Positions 1 to 14,271 are shown, counted from the stretch's first letter. The stretch: DNA of 64,000 bases from Nipponacmea schrenckii (GCA_030562195.1 CM060200.1:11470001-11534000); one strand, 5' to 3'. The notes: generated from the letters alone by a model not told the origin. Program-made: numbers and translations.

Positions 1-670
1 ACTGACGTGCATCTTGTGTTAAATTGTGTTTTTTATTGTTTTTACGAAATGACAACATTTGCGCTACGAATTTTATTGCATCGCCCCTTATCCACCAAAA
101 ATACAAAATCTGATAATCTGCAACATTATTGTGTGTGTACATTTACACCAATTTTTGTAAGTAGATGAATTTAGATTTGAAAACATAGATGTCTGACAAA
201 GATAAATTGTATAACAAGATATAAATAGGAGAAAAAAAAAACAAATTTATCTCCTGAACATTCGAGAATCTTTTATATTGCATTCTTCGTCGAACGAAAA
301 CTGGCATACATTTTGATGAACGTATAAAGGAAGCTGTAAAAAATGTGTTTTATATAATTGCTAAAACATTGTCGTCAACCATTGACATGAAATGCTAAAC
401 AGTCCGGCAAATAAAGTGTGGGGAGAGGGGGGACGGACTGGAGTTATATATTTAACTTTTTAAAACAGAAATCCCAAAAACTTCAGCATAACAAAAACCT
501 TGTATATAAATTATATTATGCAACATTTCATTGCTGCAGCTTAATACCATACTTCATTACCCCTCCCAAAATGTCCATTGTCCCAAGTTTTTCTATAAAC
601 AATAGAAGCTCTAGGCTCCCCAATAGTATGTTGATATTATAAATGTACTCAATTGAAATTTTTTTTCTAG

Positions 671-3600
671 GGACCACAAGGACCTATTGGACCACCTGGT
701 ATGATAGGACCTGTTGGAATACCAGGTTCACCAGGACCTCCGGTAAGTATGTTTGATATTATCTGATAACAACAAAAAATGTTATATTCATTATGCAGTT
801 GTCGAAGTATTATTGAATTTTTCAAAACAAATTAGTTTTGTCGAATGAAGGACATTCACACGATGACAACATGACTCTTGTTAACTATTCATTAAATAAA
901 AATATATATGTCAACCCTGAAGCGAATACATCAAAACCATGTAAACAGATGAACAAAGCCGTACATAATTTTAAAAACATGTTATTTTGAAATAGGATAC
1001 TTCTCCAGTTCACAAAGGTTCTTGTCATTATGGTATAGAATTGGGGAAAATTCCTTGTTGAGCTTGTGAATGAAATGAAACTAATTGTTTTCACAGATTT
1101 GTGACAGTTTCAATCGTTTTCTAATGGAATTTCAAATTTGTTGAATCAGTAAAATTATAGAAACTTGACGACATTATAACAGTACATAGACAATTTGTCA
1201 CTTTGTTAAAAACTTAAAGAAGTCAGAACAACTAAGGATATACATTATATTATGTGAAGATCGTAATTTGTTTATGACTAATGGTTATCTAGTTATATTC
1301 CAAAAACGGTAGTGGACCCATAATAAAATTACAGCAATCAACTTGTACGATCGGATACTATTTCCAAAATTGGTTATAATTTAGATAACATTGTGTCTTT
1401 CCGAACCCAAACCTATTAATACAAGCCTGAACAACTGATAATCTTGATCGTTCGCTAGATTGGCCCATAGCGCAGTTTCCGTTCTGTTGCTCATGGTCTG
1501 TATAAGTTGTATTCGGTCGACGAATCGAAAATAGACAACCACTCAGTTGATCTTCCTTGATAGTTAACGGTCTATTTCTTGACAGAACGGTTTTGAACAT
1601 GTCTAAAAGTATTCTACATCGGCAACTTTCTTTCTAGTTGATCGTTAGTATATGGCAAATTTCTTGATAGTGGTGTCTGAATCATGTCTTAAAAAAACAT
1701 GTTTGGTCAATTTACATCGGGTTTGAAAATAAACTTTGTTTATCGCTTCCTATTGCGAGATTCAGAGCGTTCCTTATGAAACAAATACTCTTATGGTTTA
1801 CCATCTTTTTACCATTTAATACTTATACATTTCAGGGACCACCTGGCCCACCGGGAGAAAAAGGAATTACGGTTTGTATTTTCTTTGAAAAGTATTAATG
1901 AGGATTTACAAATTTTTTCTCTTCTGTTTAAATCCCATTGTTCGTGTTTTATCATTGGTTTTAAATCATACAGTAAATTAGATGCAGATTCACTATTATC
2001 GAAAAGCTACTGAACTGTGGAAAATAGGTCAAACCGCCACTCCCTCAATAATCAACATTAACATGAACACTAGGCATCACATTACATGTACATATATGCA
2101 CAATTATGCCGCGGTTATTTAGTGCGTAAAGTACTCAAAAAGATTTAGAAAATATCCACGAACATGTTTTATATTGAAATAATACCTGGATATTCAGGAT
2201 GTATGATTGAAATAGTTTGTGGTTTTGGATCGGTAACCTGGATAATTCATGTATGATTCACATAATTAGTACCTTTTGATCGGTAACCTAGACATTCGGG
2301 ATGATCAATGTATGTCTGAGATGGTACCTTAGGATAGGTAACCAGTATTTGATGATCAATATATATGATTGATAGTACTAATCGGACGCTATTTCGGGTG
2401 TCAGGTATGATCCATGGATGATTGAGATAGTTAGAGCGATAGCATGGATGTACGGGATGATCCATGCATTATTTGGATCCCAAACGGCCAGGATGTTATA
2501 CAAGGCAATTTTTTGCTTCATTTGACACTAGGTTTAATTTATTTCATTTTATTTATCAAGGGTACTGTTTATCCGACGGGCAATGGACAGCGTGGAGCAC
2601 TGGGACCAGCCGTAAGTATATATATTCTTGTCGAGATTACAGTAGCTCATGGTTTTGTTCTAAAAATAAATCCAAATAGATCAAAAACGAAAAACTTACT
2701 GACACAAACGCAAGTGGTCCTGCTTTTGTGGAAGAGTAAGATTACGCGCTTGCACTTTCAAGTGCTAGCTAAATATTGCGTTTCTATTCATATATGATGG
2801 TAAATAATAAATCACATTGTTCACACAGCGATATTGATATGTAATATTCACAATGATTTATCACTATTGCAGGGACCACATGGACCTTCGGGTGCACCGG
2901 GTATGGTAAGTAAAAATGATTTTGTTTTATGAATAGTTAATATGAATGGATGAAGCAATCTATAGACAACATTCCACTTTCAGTTTATATAAGTAACATT
3001 GCAGTTGTTATCATATAGTTTAAATTGTATTTCGAAACCCATGCTCAAGATATCACATATTGTTGTTCGGCATCTGGTATCAATTTTCTTAGTTCAACAT
3101 GAATCAAGAAGCTGCGACCCTGTTTAAACCATCAATATATAAATCACCGCATCTGTATTGTAGCCTGGTGAGAGAGGTGCTCCAGGTGAAAGAGGACCTG
3201 CTGGAGGACAAGGTGTACCAGGAGTACCTGGGTTACCAGGACCACCAGGATTAACAGGACCAAGAGGATTAAGAGGACAACCAGGAATGCCGGGTATGCC
3301 TGGATTACCGGTAAGCTTTAAAGCTTACATTCAATTTTTAAAATACTCATAAAGGGTGGTTTTATAAGCCTAGTAAAAAAATATATGAAATTTTGTTAAT
3401 TCTGTGTTATCTGTAAATTCTCCTGCTTTCCTATTTTAATCATTTGTCAAACATTGGTAATTACATAATTCCATTCATAATTTTCGAAAACCAAGAAATA
3501 TCTAGCTAAACTTTACTTACATACTCCTACTCCTTGACAATTTACTCTTTTCGAGCTGAATAAACAGTTCAGAAAAACCTGTTTTACTTGCCTTTGTCAC

Positions 3601-5329
3601 ATGGCACAATTTAACACAATGAAACACTTGTTGAACCATATTCTATATAACTATTTTAGGGTCGAAGCGTTTCTGAGAGTGAAATACGAGAATTGTGTTA
3701 TCAGATTTTAAGAGGTAATATTTATTTTGTTCCTAAAGGCCATTGCGATACATTTTCATCACAAATAAACAAAGCCATAACGTCATTAGGGTGATAAGCG
3801 GGAGGGCACATTTTCATACTTTTGTATAAAGGACAATTTATTCAACTATTCATTTGAGCTTTGATTGTTATTGCTCGCTGATTTAGAGGTCCAGAATAGC
3901 TCCTTCTGAATTTTTACCTGTGATGCTGATTGCGAACATGAAAATTGCGCGTAGTCGTTCGAGTGGGATAATAAAACTGAGACTAAAGAGTACCTAAATC
4001 CATTGGCCCTTCCCGAGTTCCCAATTGCACATCGTCATTTACACTCATCAGCCAAACAAGGATCATAAAAGTAAGACATAAAGCCCAATTCTTAAACTGA
4101 CGCAGGTACTCAATTTCAGAAGATATATTGTTCGCAATAACTTTTGGTAAAGGAAAGTAATAAAACATTTCTAAAATGACATAGGGTTATTTATTTGGTC
4201 GGAAACAAAGTTCTCACATAAAAAATCATTTTTCAAAACGTTTTTTTTTTTTCAGATCAAATTGAAGATTTGGTTGCTGATTTACGAGGACCACCAGGAC
4301 CACAAGGAGTTGGTAAACCTGGAAGACCAGGAGCTCCCGGAGATCAAGGACTTGAAGGTTTCAATCTTTACTTTCTAATTAAGACAATGAAGAAATATGT
4401 GAATTTTCCATAAGCAAGTAAACCGGCTTAATAGGGCCTAACGTTGGGCATTAACTGTAACACGCTGAGAATTGTTATCAATTCTGGAAGCTAATGTTGG
4501 TCAAAAATAGGCTCAGATTAGTTCTTTTCTTCATATCATTCATTATATTGTCCAAATGGACTGAATGTTAAAAAGAACCATATCCTTGTGTTTTGGAACC
4601 AATTCTGGCCCATGTGAAATAAAATTATTTTTCTTATTATTATATTTTGTATGTATTTAAGGTGAAAGAGGACCAGTTGGACCACCAGGTGAAAGAGGTT
4701 TCATGGGATTACCCGGTTTACCAGGTCCACAAGGACCACCCGGATCACAAGGTTGGTAGCCTGATTTAAACAGAAAAGTAAACACGAACATCACAGAATG
4801 AGCAAAGAAATGGTTGCCTAGTTGCCTTAGATGTCTTAAATATTTATACACAAGGAATACTCGAATTAACAAAAAACGGTTTGTATTATACGTTGAGGTT
4901 AAAGAGCTGTCTATCTATTTTAGGTATACGGGGATCTAAAGGTGATAGAGGACCGACAGGGTATGGTATGGATGGTAAACCAGGACCACAGGGTGCTTCA
5001 GGTAAAGTAACAATTTTCATTTTGGAAAAGAAAGAATATTACTATATCAGTAGATAGTCCAAAATACCAATATAAAGTTTTACTAATCAATGATCATTTT
5101 TATTGAATCGAGGAGTCTACTTTTGTTTATTTCAGGTCCAACTGGACCGCCTGGAGAGGGCATCATGGGTAGACCGGGAGAACGAGGACCACCCGGGCAG
5201 AACGGAAACACTGGGCATAGGGGTCAACGAGGTCAACCGGGTCCCCCAGGATATTGTGAATATTGCAATTATGCTAGTGCAGGAACGAACTATCTTCGTA
5301 TGTCACGAAATAACAACAAGGGGCCTTAA
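671..5329 (+). CDS. FACIT-like collagen alpha chain, 3' end (ten exons; 5' part outside window)
   Basis: Exons 671-742, 1836-1871, 2561-2611, 2873-2905, 3164-3310, 3660-3714, 4256-4357, 4662-4751, 4924-5001, 5136-5329 join in one frame (858 nt, 285 residues plus stop) with GT/AG borders. The first five introns are phase 0 and the later collagenous ones phase 1. Exons 1-5 give Gly-X-Y repeats. Exons 6-7 carry a short non-collagenous stretch ([20 protein letters not shown]...) like the NC segments separating COL domains in FACIT collagens. Exons 7-10 form a last collagenous domain with three 'GX' one-residue imperfections (GVGKPG, GYGMDG, GEGIMG), then [15 protein letters not shown] and a 20-residue tail. 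Vertebrate FACITs show a GYC-x4-C junction at COL1/NC1; here it is C-x2-C. Extracellular matrix protein on or between fibrils. Exon 3 is the weakest: its Gly repeat is irregular. Introns hold nothing recognisable beyond a minisatellite in intron 2. Confidence 0.92.
2160..2470. repeat. degenerate minisatellite in collagen intron 2
   Basis: Imperfect units of about 55-65 bp recur, each holding variants of GATCGGTAACCTGGA followed by a GATGATCCATGTATGATTGAGATAGT-like stretch. The region lies wholly within the intron between collagen exons 2 and 3 and ends about 90 bases before exon 3. Confidence 0.6.
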
Positions 5330-5530
5330 AAACATCACAAACCTGTTAGTAAAATATTTAATATTGTTTAAAAGTTGACCTGTAGCAACAATAGATTTGC
5401 CATTTTGTCCATTTGATTAGTTACTGTTTACTTTCATCCTATACCTCTACTCTTATTATTCCTGTAGTCATCCACATGTATGAATTTCCGTCATTCTTGT
5501 CATTTATGTTACTATTATTAGCTTAGATCA

Positions 5531-5536
5531 AATAAA
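5531..5536 (+). terminator. candidate poly(A) signal of the collagen gene
   Basis: AATAAA about 200 bases after the collagen stop codon. It is the first canonical signal downstream; use is inferred. Confidence 0.45.
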
Positions 5537-7660
5537 TCATCTCAGACACTTACTGGCCATTGTACGGAGAGGAAAAGTTTTCATAGCATATTAGCAACAC
5601 TCGTGTACAATGAGCAGTGAGCAGATGAACGAAGATGAAGTCGCCCTTATCCGTTTCCTGCATGCCCTAAACTCGATATCACCCATTAACATACATTTAA
5701 AAGTCTACAGGCAACTTAGGTTTGGGGTAGTATTTAAGGCTCTTCATGGGTTTATTTCGTTGGACATAAATTCAAATACTCGTTGAGATTGTTCAATGTT
5801 TCGTAAGAAACGAACTTTCGGAAATACAATTGCCGTTTATAAAAATCCACTCCGAAGCATTGATTGAAATTGTTGTGTGGTGTATGGTGGAAAGGAAACT
5901 AGAAGCGTCGAAACGGAATACCACAGTGCCTTCAATGAATACGCACACAGGGATACCGGCATAATTTTTTATATTTATGATGTCAATTTCAGATTCAATT
6001 TTACTGACCTCAAAACAATGCCATTGGGGTTTGCTAATGTTTATGTATATTTTTTTTATTTTGTCCAAGAGAAATATCGGTCGATTGAGATGTTCAACGA
6101 GACGGGATATGATGTCATTGATTTATGTGTTCACTGATTTCTCTCATAATGTCAAACGCATTTATTTTGTGAAGTGAAATGTTTATATTTTATGACAGAT
6201 CTCAGAATCATTTGATTGGAATAAGGAAAGCATACAGAATTTATTTGATAAAACTTGGCAATATCTACATTAGGTTTGAAAATTTGGCTTCATTTCGACA
6301 GATTAGAAGCTTGCTTACTAATTCACCAGGGAGGGATCAAGACAAGATAATGTGAGCCTTTGGTATCAAGGGTTTGATTAATGCAAATACTTAGAAGAAC
6401 ATTAGTTCTGTAAATATATAGCACTTACAATACTTTTAAAGCTTTTTAAATAGATTGCATATTTTTAGAAACCATATATAGGGATTTAGAGCCAGTATGT
6501 GCCAAAATCCTTCATATACTCAAATTTATACTTTGAACATCAACAGATTTCCATTAAAAATATTTTAAAAAGAAAGAATTATATTTTATGATAACTGTAA
6601 ATTATTATAGTAATGCCAGTAATATATTATTATCGAGCAGTTAGATATTATTTAGTTGACTGGGGTCGGTTTGCAATAAATTAGCATGCGATCAAACCAT
6701 ACTCAAGTCATATTTGATTGCAATTATAAGATCGAGATTTGACGAGCGTTACAACTTATGTGTGAATGTATTCATCGTCATCCTTCGAGTTCTTGCATCA
6801 AAATATGGCCACTAGATAAGATAATTATGAAATCAGAAACAACTACAGCAGATTATATCTTAAAATTTCAAACAGCAATTTAAAATTGGTAAAAACAAAG
6901 TGCATGTTGAATTTATCGCAAGCCACCTTGAAAGAATTTTGCTTAATTATGTTTATGAATCTTGTATGATAATATTTTGATAAAGAAATATAGTCAAATG
7001 TCAATTTGATTTTTTATATCACGCTTTCAATGGAAGCTTTCCAAGCATGATATTGACATATGTTGAGTTGACATGCTGATGAAGCAAACCCATAAGGATT
7101 AAATTATGATATGAAAATAAACATGTTCTTTTGCTATACATTGATATTGAATTTGGTGGCTTTCTAAATTCTTGATGACCTGTACTTATAATGATTTGAT
7201 CGACAAACAAAATAGGACTATGTAATCCAAGAAACTAGGTGTACAATCATATTGAATCTCTTCCTCGACTTACTAATTCGAATTCGAAGCTTATAATATT
7301 TCAACAAAGCCTTTAAATCATTAAAAGCAATTTCTAAACCTTTAAATGTGATTCAAGTATAGTACAAATAACAAGGTTTTCCAAAATGAAATTTGTACAA
7401 ACTTCCCCTATAAGGGTCAACTTCTGTCAAACCAGCAAAGGTGCAAAATAAAAGAAAAAAAAGTGGAATTATGTGTCCTACTATAAGTACTAAATGAGAG
7501 ATTCTCGAACGGAAAACGCAAAAAAAAAAACATTCCAAGCTAAATATCAGAATCACTCATAAATCAAGTTGTTTTCCCTTAGAACACAACCATTCTGGTC
7601 AAAGTTATGATAACGTATATTTTTCAACACTCGCTGCTTAAATGTAACTATGTATATAAT
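5537..7660. other. intergenic, no gene seen
   Basis: AT-rich DNA between the collagen 3' end and the lipase promoter. The reading frames here are short, overlap on both strands and lack splice context or family motifs. No repeat structure was recognised. Confidence 0.5.
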
Positions 7661-7668
7661 TGCATTGA

Positions 7669-7740
7669 ATGATAAAGCGAATTTTATAAGAATAATAGAT
7701 AAGGCTTGAGAAAATTAAACATGTTTGTAGAAATATAAAT
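7669..7740 (+). promoter_or_regulatory. lipase 1 promoter: TATA box and GATA sites
   Basis: TATAAAT at 7734-7740 lies 50 bases before the lipase ATG. GATA-factor cores (WGATAR) occur at 7669-7674 (TGATAA) and 7697-7702 (AGATAA), with another TGATAA at 7769-7774 in the probable 5' UTR. The same arrangement precedes the second lipase gene. GATA factors commonly drive gut genes in animals; the link here is inference. Confidence 0.5.
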
Positions 7741-7789
7741 ATGACGAAAATTCACTTAATCCTTTAGTTGATAAGGAACAGCTCTTAAT

Positions 7790-10700
7790 ATGGCGTTTTT
7801 GGGCTTCTCTCTGAGTTTGGTATTACTTGTTTACTCAACAGAAGGTAAGTCTCTATAATCCAGTTCACAACTTTAAGAAGAAGACTCAAATTTAATGCAC
7901 AACATACCCAAAAGGAGGTGTAGTGTATTGATCCACCCGATGATCAAAACGCAAGACAAAGTAACATTTCTAGCAAACTGACATCTCACACAAAACCAAC
8001 TACTCTAGGGCTTCTACTGGTGATACTTTTTCAGTCTCCAAGTCAATCTGGTCCACAAAAACCAGATAATTTAGACTTAATGAACCCCTAACTATAAAGT
8101 AATTCGGTCAGTGGAATGAACTCGGTGTCGTTTATAACGATAAATACCGAGAATAGTGTATTTACAATTAAATAAAGAGGCTTTTGACCATTTTTAGGAT
8201 TTTTACTTCACCACAATAAATGTTACGATGATCTCGGATGTTTTGATAATGGACATCCCTATAATAATGCACTTGGTGAATCACCAGACTCTCCAGAAGC
8301 AATTCAAGCTACTCTGAACTTATTCACTAGAAATAATCCTTCCAAAGCACAAGTCCTACCATATAAGGATGTAAACGCCATTGAAAAATCTAATTTCGAC
8401 TCCCAACTTGACACCAAAATCCTAATCCACGGTTTTATTAGTGATGGTAATGAGCCATGGTTAGTTGAAATGAGACAGCGGTTTTTAGCTATGGTAAGTA
8501 CACATATCGGAATGAAACGTGCAAATATATTTGTGAAATGAAATCATTAGAAAGGGATAATTCTACACCAGCTAGCAATTCTGAATAGACCTATATATTG
8601 ATGAAAATGTTGTTTCGGGTAAGGTAGGGCTGATTCTCTCAAATACCCCATTACAAAGTTGATAGAGATGATCTTGTTGCATCAATTGCTTGCCATTCAA
8701 TTTTACAACCCTCATTGCAAAGAATCGCTATATCAACACCAAAAGGATTGTGTGGAAATATCATCGTATCATCAAAGTGTATCTGTTGTAGGAAAATTTG
8801 AACGTCATTGTTATTGACTGGCATGCTGGTGCTCACAAATTTTATCCTGAAGCTGTAGCCAACACACGAGTCGTTGGTGCCATTGTCGCAAAATTTGTAC
8901 AAACAGTTCAAGACAACTTCCAGGCCGATCCTCGTCGATTTCATGTCATCGGACATAGTTTAGGATCACATGTAGCCGGATATATTGGTAAAAGAACAGA
9001 AAATTTAGGAAGAATCACAGGTAACTATGTCATGTTACTCCTTCGTATATAATTTTATACTTCGATTTAGGGACAGATTTATACCTGTGCATGATGACGC
9101 ATCGAACCAATATGCTTCTTTGCCCCAAATTGCAAATTGTACAGAAAACCAGAACTGATCACAGATTAACACTGAATTAAAATTAATTAAAACTTTAACG
9201 GGCTATAATTGTGTTTCAGGTTTAGATCCTGCAGGACCATTATTTGAAGATACTGATGTTGATGTAAGATTAGATCCTAGTGATGCTATATATGTTGACT
9301 GTATACATTCAGATGGGTTACCAATTTATGATCTAGGTAAGAATCCCACGATCTGTATATAAAACTGGTTTGGCTCATAGAACCTTGAGTGCAGGTGGGA
9401 CGTTGAATGTATATTTGAATCGATGAAAACTAAAGTGAGCACATAAAAAAAAATAAAAACAATATTTATTTCCTTTTTGTTGTTCACGGTCATTATGGGT
9501 AACCATATCTACTATCTATCTATCTACCTGAAATGACGCCATGTGGACTAACACTTGTTTTGCAGGAAATATTCCATGCATGTTGAAAACTACATCTGTG
9601 ATGTCACGTCATAGTGTAGCATTCACTTGATGGTACTTGTTATTAGACACGTGTTATATAGGATTAAATAATTGAGATCAAGAAAATTTATCACATCCAT
9701 TTTACAGGTCTAGGAACACCTCATGCTTGGGGAGACATTGATTTCTACCCTAATGGTGCCTCTGATCAACCTGGTTGTCCTAAACCAGTGTCTGGTGGAC
9801 TTCATGCAGTCTTTACTCTTAAGTTCAAAGGTAAAATGTAGGAAATCAACAATGTTCTTTGTTTTGACGTGGCGTTTAAAGAACGATATTGAAAGTTCGC
9901 ATTACACATGTGTTATTTCAATCTCATTATATTTCAAAGATTCTTCGGTGCTTTCTATATCTTTCGTTGGCCGTAATTTTTTTTAGTTCGTTATGAAATT
10001 TGTCAGAAAATTACTGTGAGGATATAAACAAATGAACGTTTGAATGTAGAGAAAAGTTTCTCCTATACGCAATTCAAAGGTTTCAACTAATCATACTGAA
10101 TCTTTAAGAGGCCCAACACCAAAATTAATTTAAGTTGCTTACTTAACAATTAATACAATACCGCTTTTAATAAAGTATTAGCATATTTCAAAAATGTTTT
10201 CAGTTATAATTTTACCTTTTTGATATAGAAAATGTTTGCATACTGTCCACAAAAGGAATATATTCGTTCTCTCTCTGGTATGGAGAGAGTTCTATTACTT
10301 TTCTTATATTTTTGGTCTGGATCAGTTTGTTCTGATAGTAGTTGTCTCCCTTTAAATGTTTTTCGTGTCCTAAGGTTTCATTCGCCTGACACATTCCACA
10401 CCTCTCCATAACTGATAACCAACACGTAATACTGAATAGATCATAACATTCCAATTGAATTTTCGAGATATAATTCATGGGCTTCATCCCATTTCAAGTT
10501 TTAGACCTGAATCAATCCGGTTATTTTTTTCAAACTACTGAAAATTTGTACTACTTAACTCTTGCTTTACAAATACATGTAAGCATCTCTTTCAAATTTA
10601 ATATTTTTTCTAGAACTGTCCTCAGATGTTTCGTGCAGTCATCACAGAGCAATCTCGTACTTCTTAGAAACCCTGCAAATGAAGCAAACCTGTCAATTCG

Positions 10701-10867
10701 AGGCCTACCCATGTTCGACCTACAAAGATTATTTGAAAGGATCATGTAAAAGCTGTGGAGATGGTCCCTGTCCAGTATTAGGATACCATTCCATTGACAG
10801 TCACCGTAAAGGCAAATATTACCTCAAGACTAATTCACAGTCTCCATTTTGTATGAAACGTAAGTAA
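7790..10867 (+). CDS. pancreatic lipase-family secreted lipase, complete, six exons
   Basis: Exons 7790-7844, 8198-8493, 8792-9020, 9220-9336, 9708-9830, 10614-10867 give 357 residues. Residues 1-18 are a hydrophobic signal peptide. [14 protein letters not shown] near the N-terminus is the family's opening Cys motif. The triad is visible: Ser173 in [10 protein letters not shown], Asp196 in GLDPAGPLF, His283 in [10 protein letters not shown]. Family motifs [12 protein letters not shown] and GDIDFYPNG are also present. About 25 residues lie between the two lid cysteines, so the lid is full length. No PLAT domain follows, as in many invertebrate lipases of 330-360 residues. It likely hydrolyses triglycerides or phospholipids extracellularly, probably in digestion. 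The 3' end is uncertain: ...FCMKRK-stop overlaps a strong GTAAGT donor at 10860, which could instead splice further. The gene sits between collagen and metallothionein genes with no functional link. Confidence 0.93.
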
Positions 10868-11376
10868 CCCAATTGGGTTTGTCTATTTACTTATGTAGGT
10901 TAAATTATAGGGTTTCAGTAGGAAAAATGTATAAACTCATGTCCCTCGATGTGAGAAAAGACGATACGCCAGCTCTCTATGGCTAAACACCTGGTGATCA
11001 ATTTTGTCGTAAGTGGGATATTTCTCACTGCAAAAGTCTACACTTACCACAAATTTGGTCTGGTCGTGTTTTCTAATAACTTAAACTTTTTTCTTCTTGC
11101 TTAAGTGGGCTTTCGCCTGTAGTTAATGTAAAAAGGGTAAAAATCATAAGATCCGCTTGTTAAAAGACAAATGTAATCACTTTCATCTACTAAGCAGTTT
11201 TATTGTCTATATTTCTGTGAAAATTGGTATTTGCAATGCTGAATATATATCATCTAGAGGGATTCCCCTATGAGAAAAGCTCAAAATGGGAAATATTTAT
11301 AACGTTTTCATTGTAATGATTTGTTATGCTGATTTTCGATACAGTGGTTGGTTATCTATGTCTTTTTTATTTTCAG

Positions 11377-11382
11377 AATAAA
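11377..11382 (+). terminator. candidate poly(A) signal of lipase 1
   Basis: AATAAA about 510 bases after the proposed stop. It follows TTTTCAG, which could be an acceptor used from the 10860 donor; that splice would end the protein after one further codon (CAA then TAA). Confidence 0.3.
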
Positions 11383-14099
11383 GTAAACTTTAATGTTTCT
11401 TTAATCGGACATCTTGGTTGTTAATTAAAAAATTTTTGAATAATCATTTGTCTTCACATTCAATGTTTGTGAAGAAGCCTTACCAATCAATGTCATTCCT
11501 TCACTTTCCATTCGGCTCAATCAAATGTTCGTTAGTTTCCGTAAGTTGCATATATACTCGGATATAAAAGGACGACATCTTGCCCGGTAAATGGGCTAGA
11601 GCAGATAAGATACTATGGATACACACAAAAGTTGTAAGGTCACTGTGTAATTGAAAACTTCACAAGACGAAATAATTGTAGGCCTATATTCTACTCAAAT
11701 ATCAATATTAAATAAATGTTGGTTGTTTTATTTTGTTTTAAGTTAGTTCTGCACTAATTAATATAGATCCACAAACTGGATGTCGACATGTCGATTCCCT
11801 GTATCCCTGTAGGCTTCTATTTTTTAGTTAAAATTTTTATTTAGAAATAGAGAGAAACAAGGGTAGTTTTAGATAAATACAACTTACGTAATACTATTTG
11901 GCAGATCTTCATTGTACAGCGTTGTGCGTTATTATAAACTCACGAGATGTAGAAACACAGGACGTAGGACTCTTATCATATTATTGTCCATTCTTGAATT
12001 TTTCAGTCAATTTTAATCTCGGGAATACTATTTCGCACCAACGTTTTAAGAATGCACGTGTTGACAATTTGACCGAATTCCCGTAGTCGTTCATGTTCGA
12101 GTAGCATTTCACTTTGCTTTCTCACCTAGCGCAATTTGATATCCAACAGAATTCATAATTTTAGTTCTCATATAATATCTCATTCCACACAAAAAGGGAA
12201 CAAGTATGAACATCTTTTGCGAACTTAAACTTTTGCAATGACGTCATTATGACTATTTCCACCTTTTTTGTTAAAGAGTTTATTAGTTATTATATGGAAA
12301 ATCGTCGCGACAAAAACTTATCTTGAAAGGTCTTTTAAGGAATGCTAGTATAGACTTACATTTTAAAGGCTCAAACACGGGCAATACAGGTGTAAGTTTA
12401 TCAGCATGACTAAAGAATAAAATCTCTCAAAAACAATCATTTCTAACTCTTGATTGGGAGAGAAAGTTTCCAGATCAGATAAGTTAGATTTGTTTCCTAT
12501 TTTCCTTGTTTCGTCTAACAATTTCTTAACATGCCTAAACCTACTAAGATAAAAAAAAACTCAAGATCCCAGAGAATGCCCTTTTAGTGTCCCTGGACGT
12601 TCAAAGCATTTTTGAATTCAGTGTTTAAAGTTGGGTTCTTTTATTGTTTAGAGTCAAATCAAAATTAGGGTACTAATTGATTAGTCTATATTTCTAATGA
12701 TTAATCCCATAATCTATAGTTATTAAACCGTATGATAACGGAAAAGGCTGAAACTAATCCACTTTTAAACGCTAGATTTGAACTTCATGGTCGATCACGT
12801 GACCAGTTGACGCAATGCAGGTATATTTCTGGGCATGCCGTAAACTTATGCAAAACCCGATATGTCAATTAAAGCAACGCATTCTACATCTAACAAACGT
12901 CAATTCAAATTTTCTACAATAATATTAAGTTATTTTAAAACTTCATGCCTATTTAAAAAATATAATCGTACTAGTGAAAGACTAAAATATGCGCCCTCGA
13001 GGGCCCTATTCTTATTCTTACCAACTATAGAACAAGCGAGGGCCCAAATCTCCATGAGATTTTTGCTGGTCTAAATAAATTAAATACAATGTCGTTGGCC
13101 ATTTTCCTGTTTTAATTTCTTCTTTGTTCTCTTTTTTCTGAAACCATTTACAACTCTCGACTGTGCATTCTCGGAGCCGACATTGTTTGTTGTAGAAATA
13201 TAAGGAATGTGGATGTGGGAAACTATGCATGCGAGCAGCTTATATGAATATAACCGATCTTTCAGGTGAAAACCTTAATTTTTATGACCACAGCCTAATT
13301 GTTTTATGAAGAGGTCAACGGTGATGGTCGTTTCCTTGAACGTAGAATGTTTATAATTATAAAAGTAAGATTATGAATTAAATATATTAAATAGATTTTT
13401 ACTGTTATAATGAACATTTCATTAAGTACTTCGGTGTTCCATTATCACGATTTTGGAGTAAGATATTAATTAATTTCAATATAGATGTTATTTATCATCA
13501 CCGTTGAGATTTTCAATAAATTTATAAATCACTCATAATTTCTATATTTACTTATTGTAGCTATTTGATTTGCTTTTACTTGATTGATAATGATTCAATT
13601 AGTGTTAAGGTGTTATGAGAATAGGATACGAGAATAGTATTCTCACAGTGTTCATAGTAGAAAACGTAAGGTCCGGTCACTCGCTTTGCTACCCAATACT
13701 TTCTCTGTTCTTAGCAAGAATTGTTTTGGGATTGCTTGACATTATCATATTACAACATATTTCAATTGCTTATTTAATTTCCGATTAAATCTCAAACCAT
13801 TAAGATTAAGACAGTCGTTGTTTTTATGGCATATTGCTGTTTATATATTTACTTGTTAGGAAGTTGATACAGGTACCTTCAGACTAACCCTTGTCAGCGA
13901 TGCGGCTCGGACCCAGAGGGCTGACTTAGAAAAATCGCCTAGTCGTTCGGATAGGACCCGACCCGAGAAATCGTGTGATGTAGGTTGTGGGCGTTAAAAT
14001 CGAAAGGAAGTAGGCCTATTTCTCAAATAGGGTTGTCCGTCTTCAATAACACAGAAGGTGTATAAAAGTAGAACATAACTCCATTATGTCATTTCAATT
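11383..14099. other. intergenic, no gene seen
   Basis: AT-rich DNA between the lipase 3' end and the convergent metallothionein 1 gene. I found no exon with family motifs, no tRNA and no clear repeat. Confidence 0.5.
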
Positions 14100-14109
14100 T
14101 TTATTTATT
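14100..14109 (-). terminator. poly(A) signals of metallothionein 1
   Basis: On the minus strand AATAAATAAA gives two overlapping AATAAA hexamers about 165 bases past the metallothionein 1 stop codon. Confidence 0.55.
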
Positions 14110-14271
14110 TGATATGATTCATTTTTCAATCAGATAAAAGCTAATAGAAAATCAAAAAGTTAACAACAAATGAACTGAACATTTATGAAGACAGGTTCCA
14201 GTACGATACAACAAAATGTTTTGCATGTTTAATAGATGGTATATGAGTAAATGAGTAATAACTTCCCCAAG

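Noticed and set aside
2444..2797. 117-codon frame over collagen exon 3
   Set aside because: It covers the exon's reading frame but extends through intron on both sides; only 2561-2611 has splice borders and fits the collagen frame.
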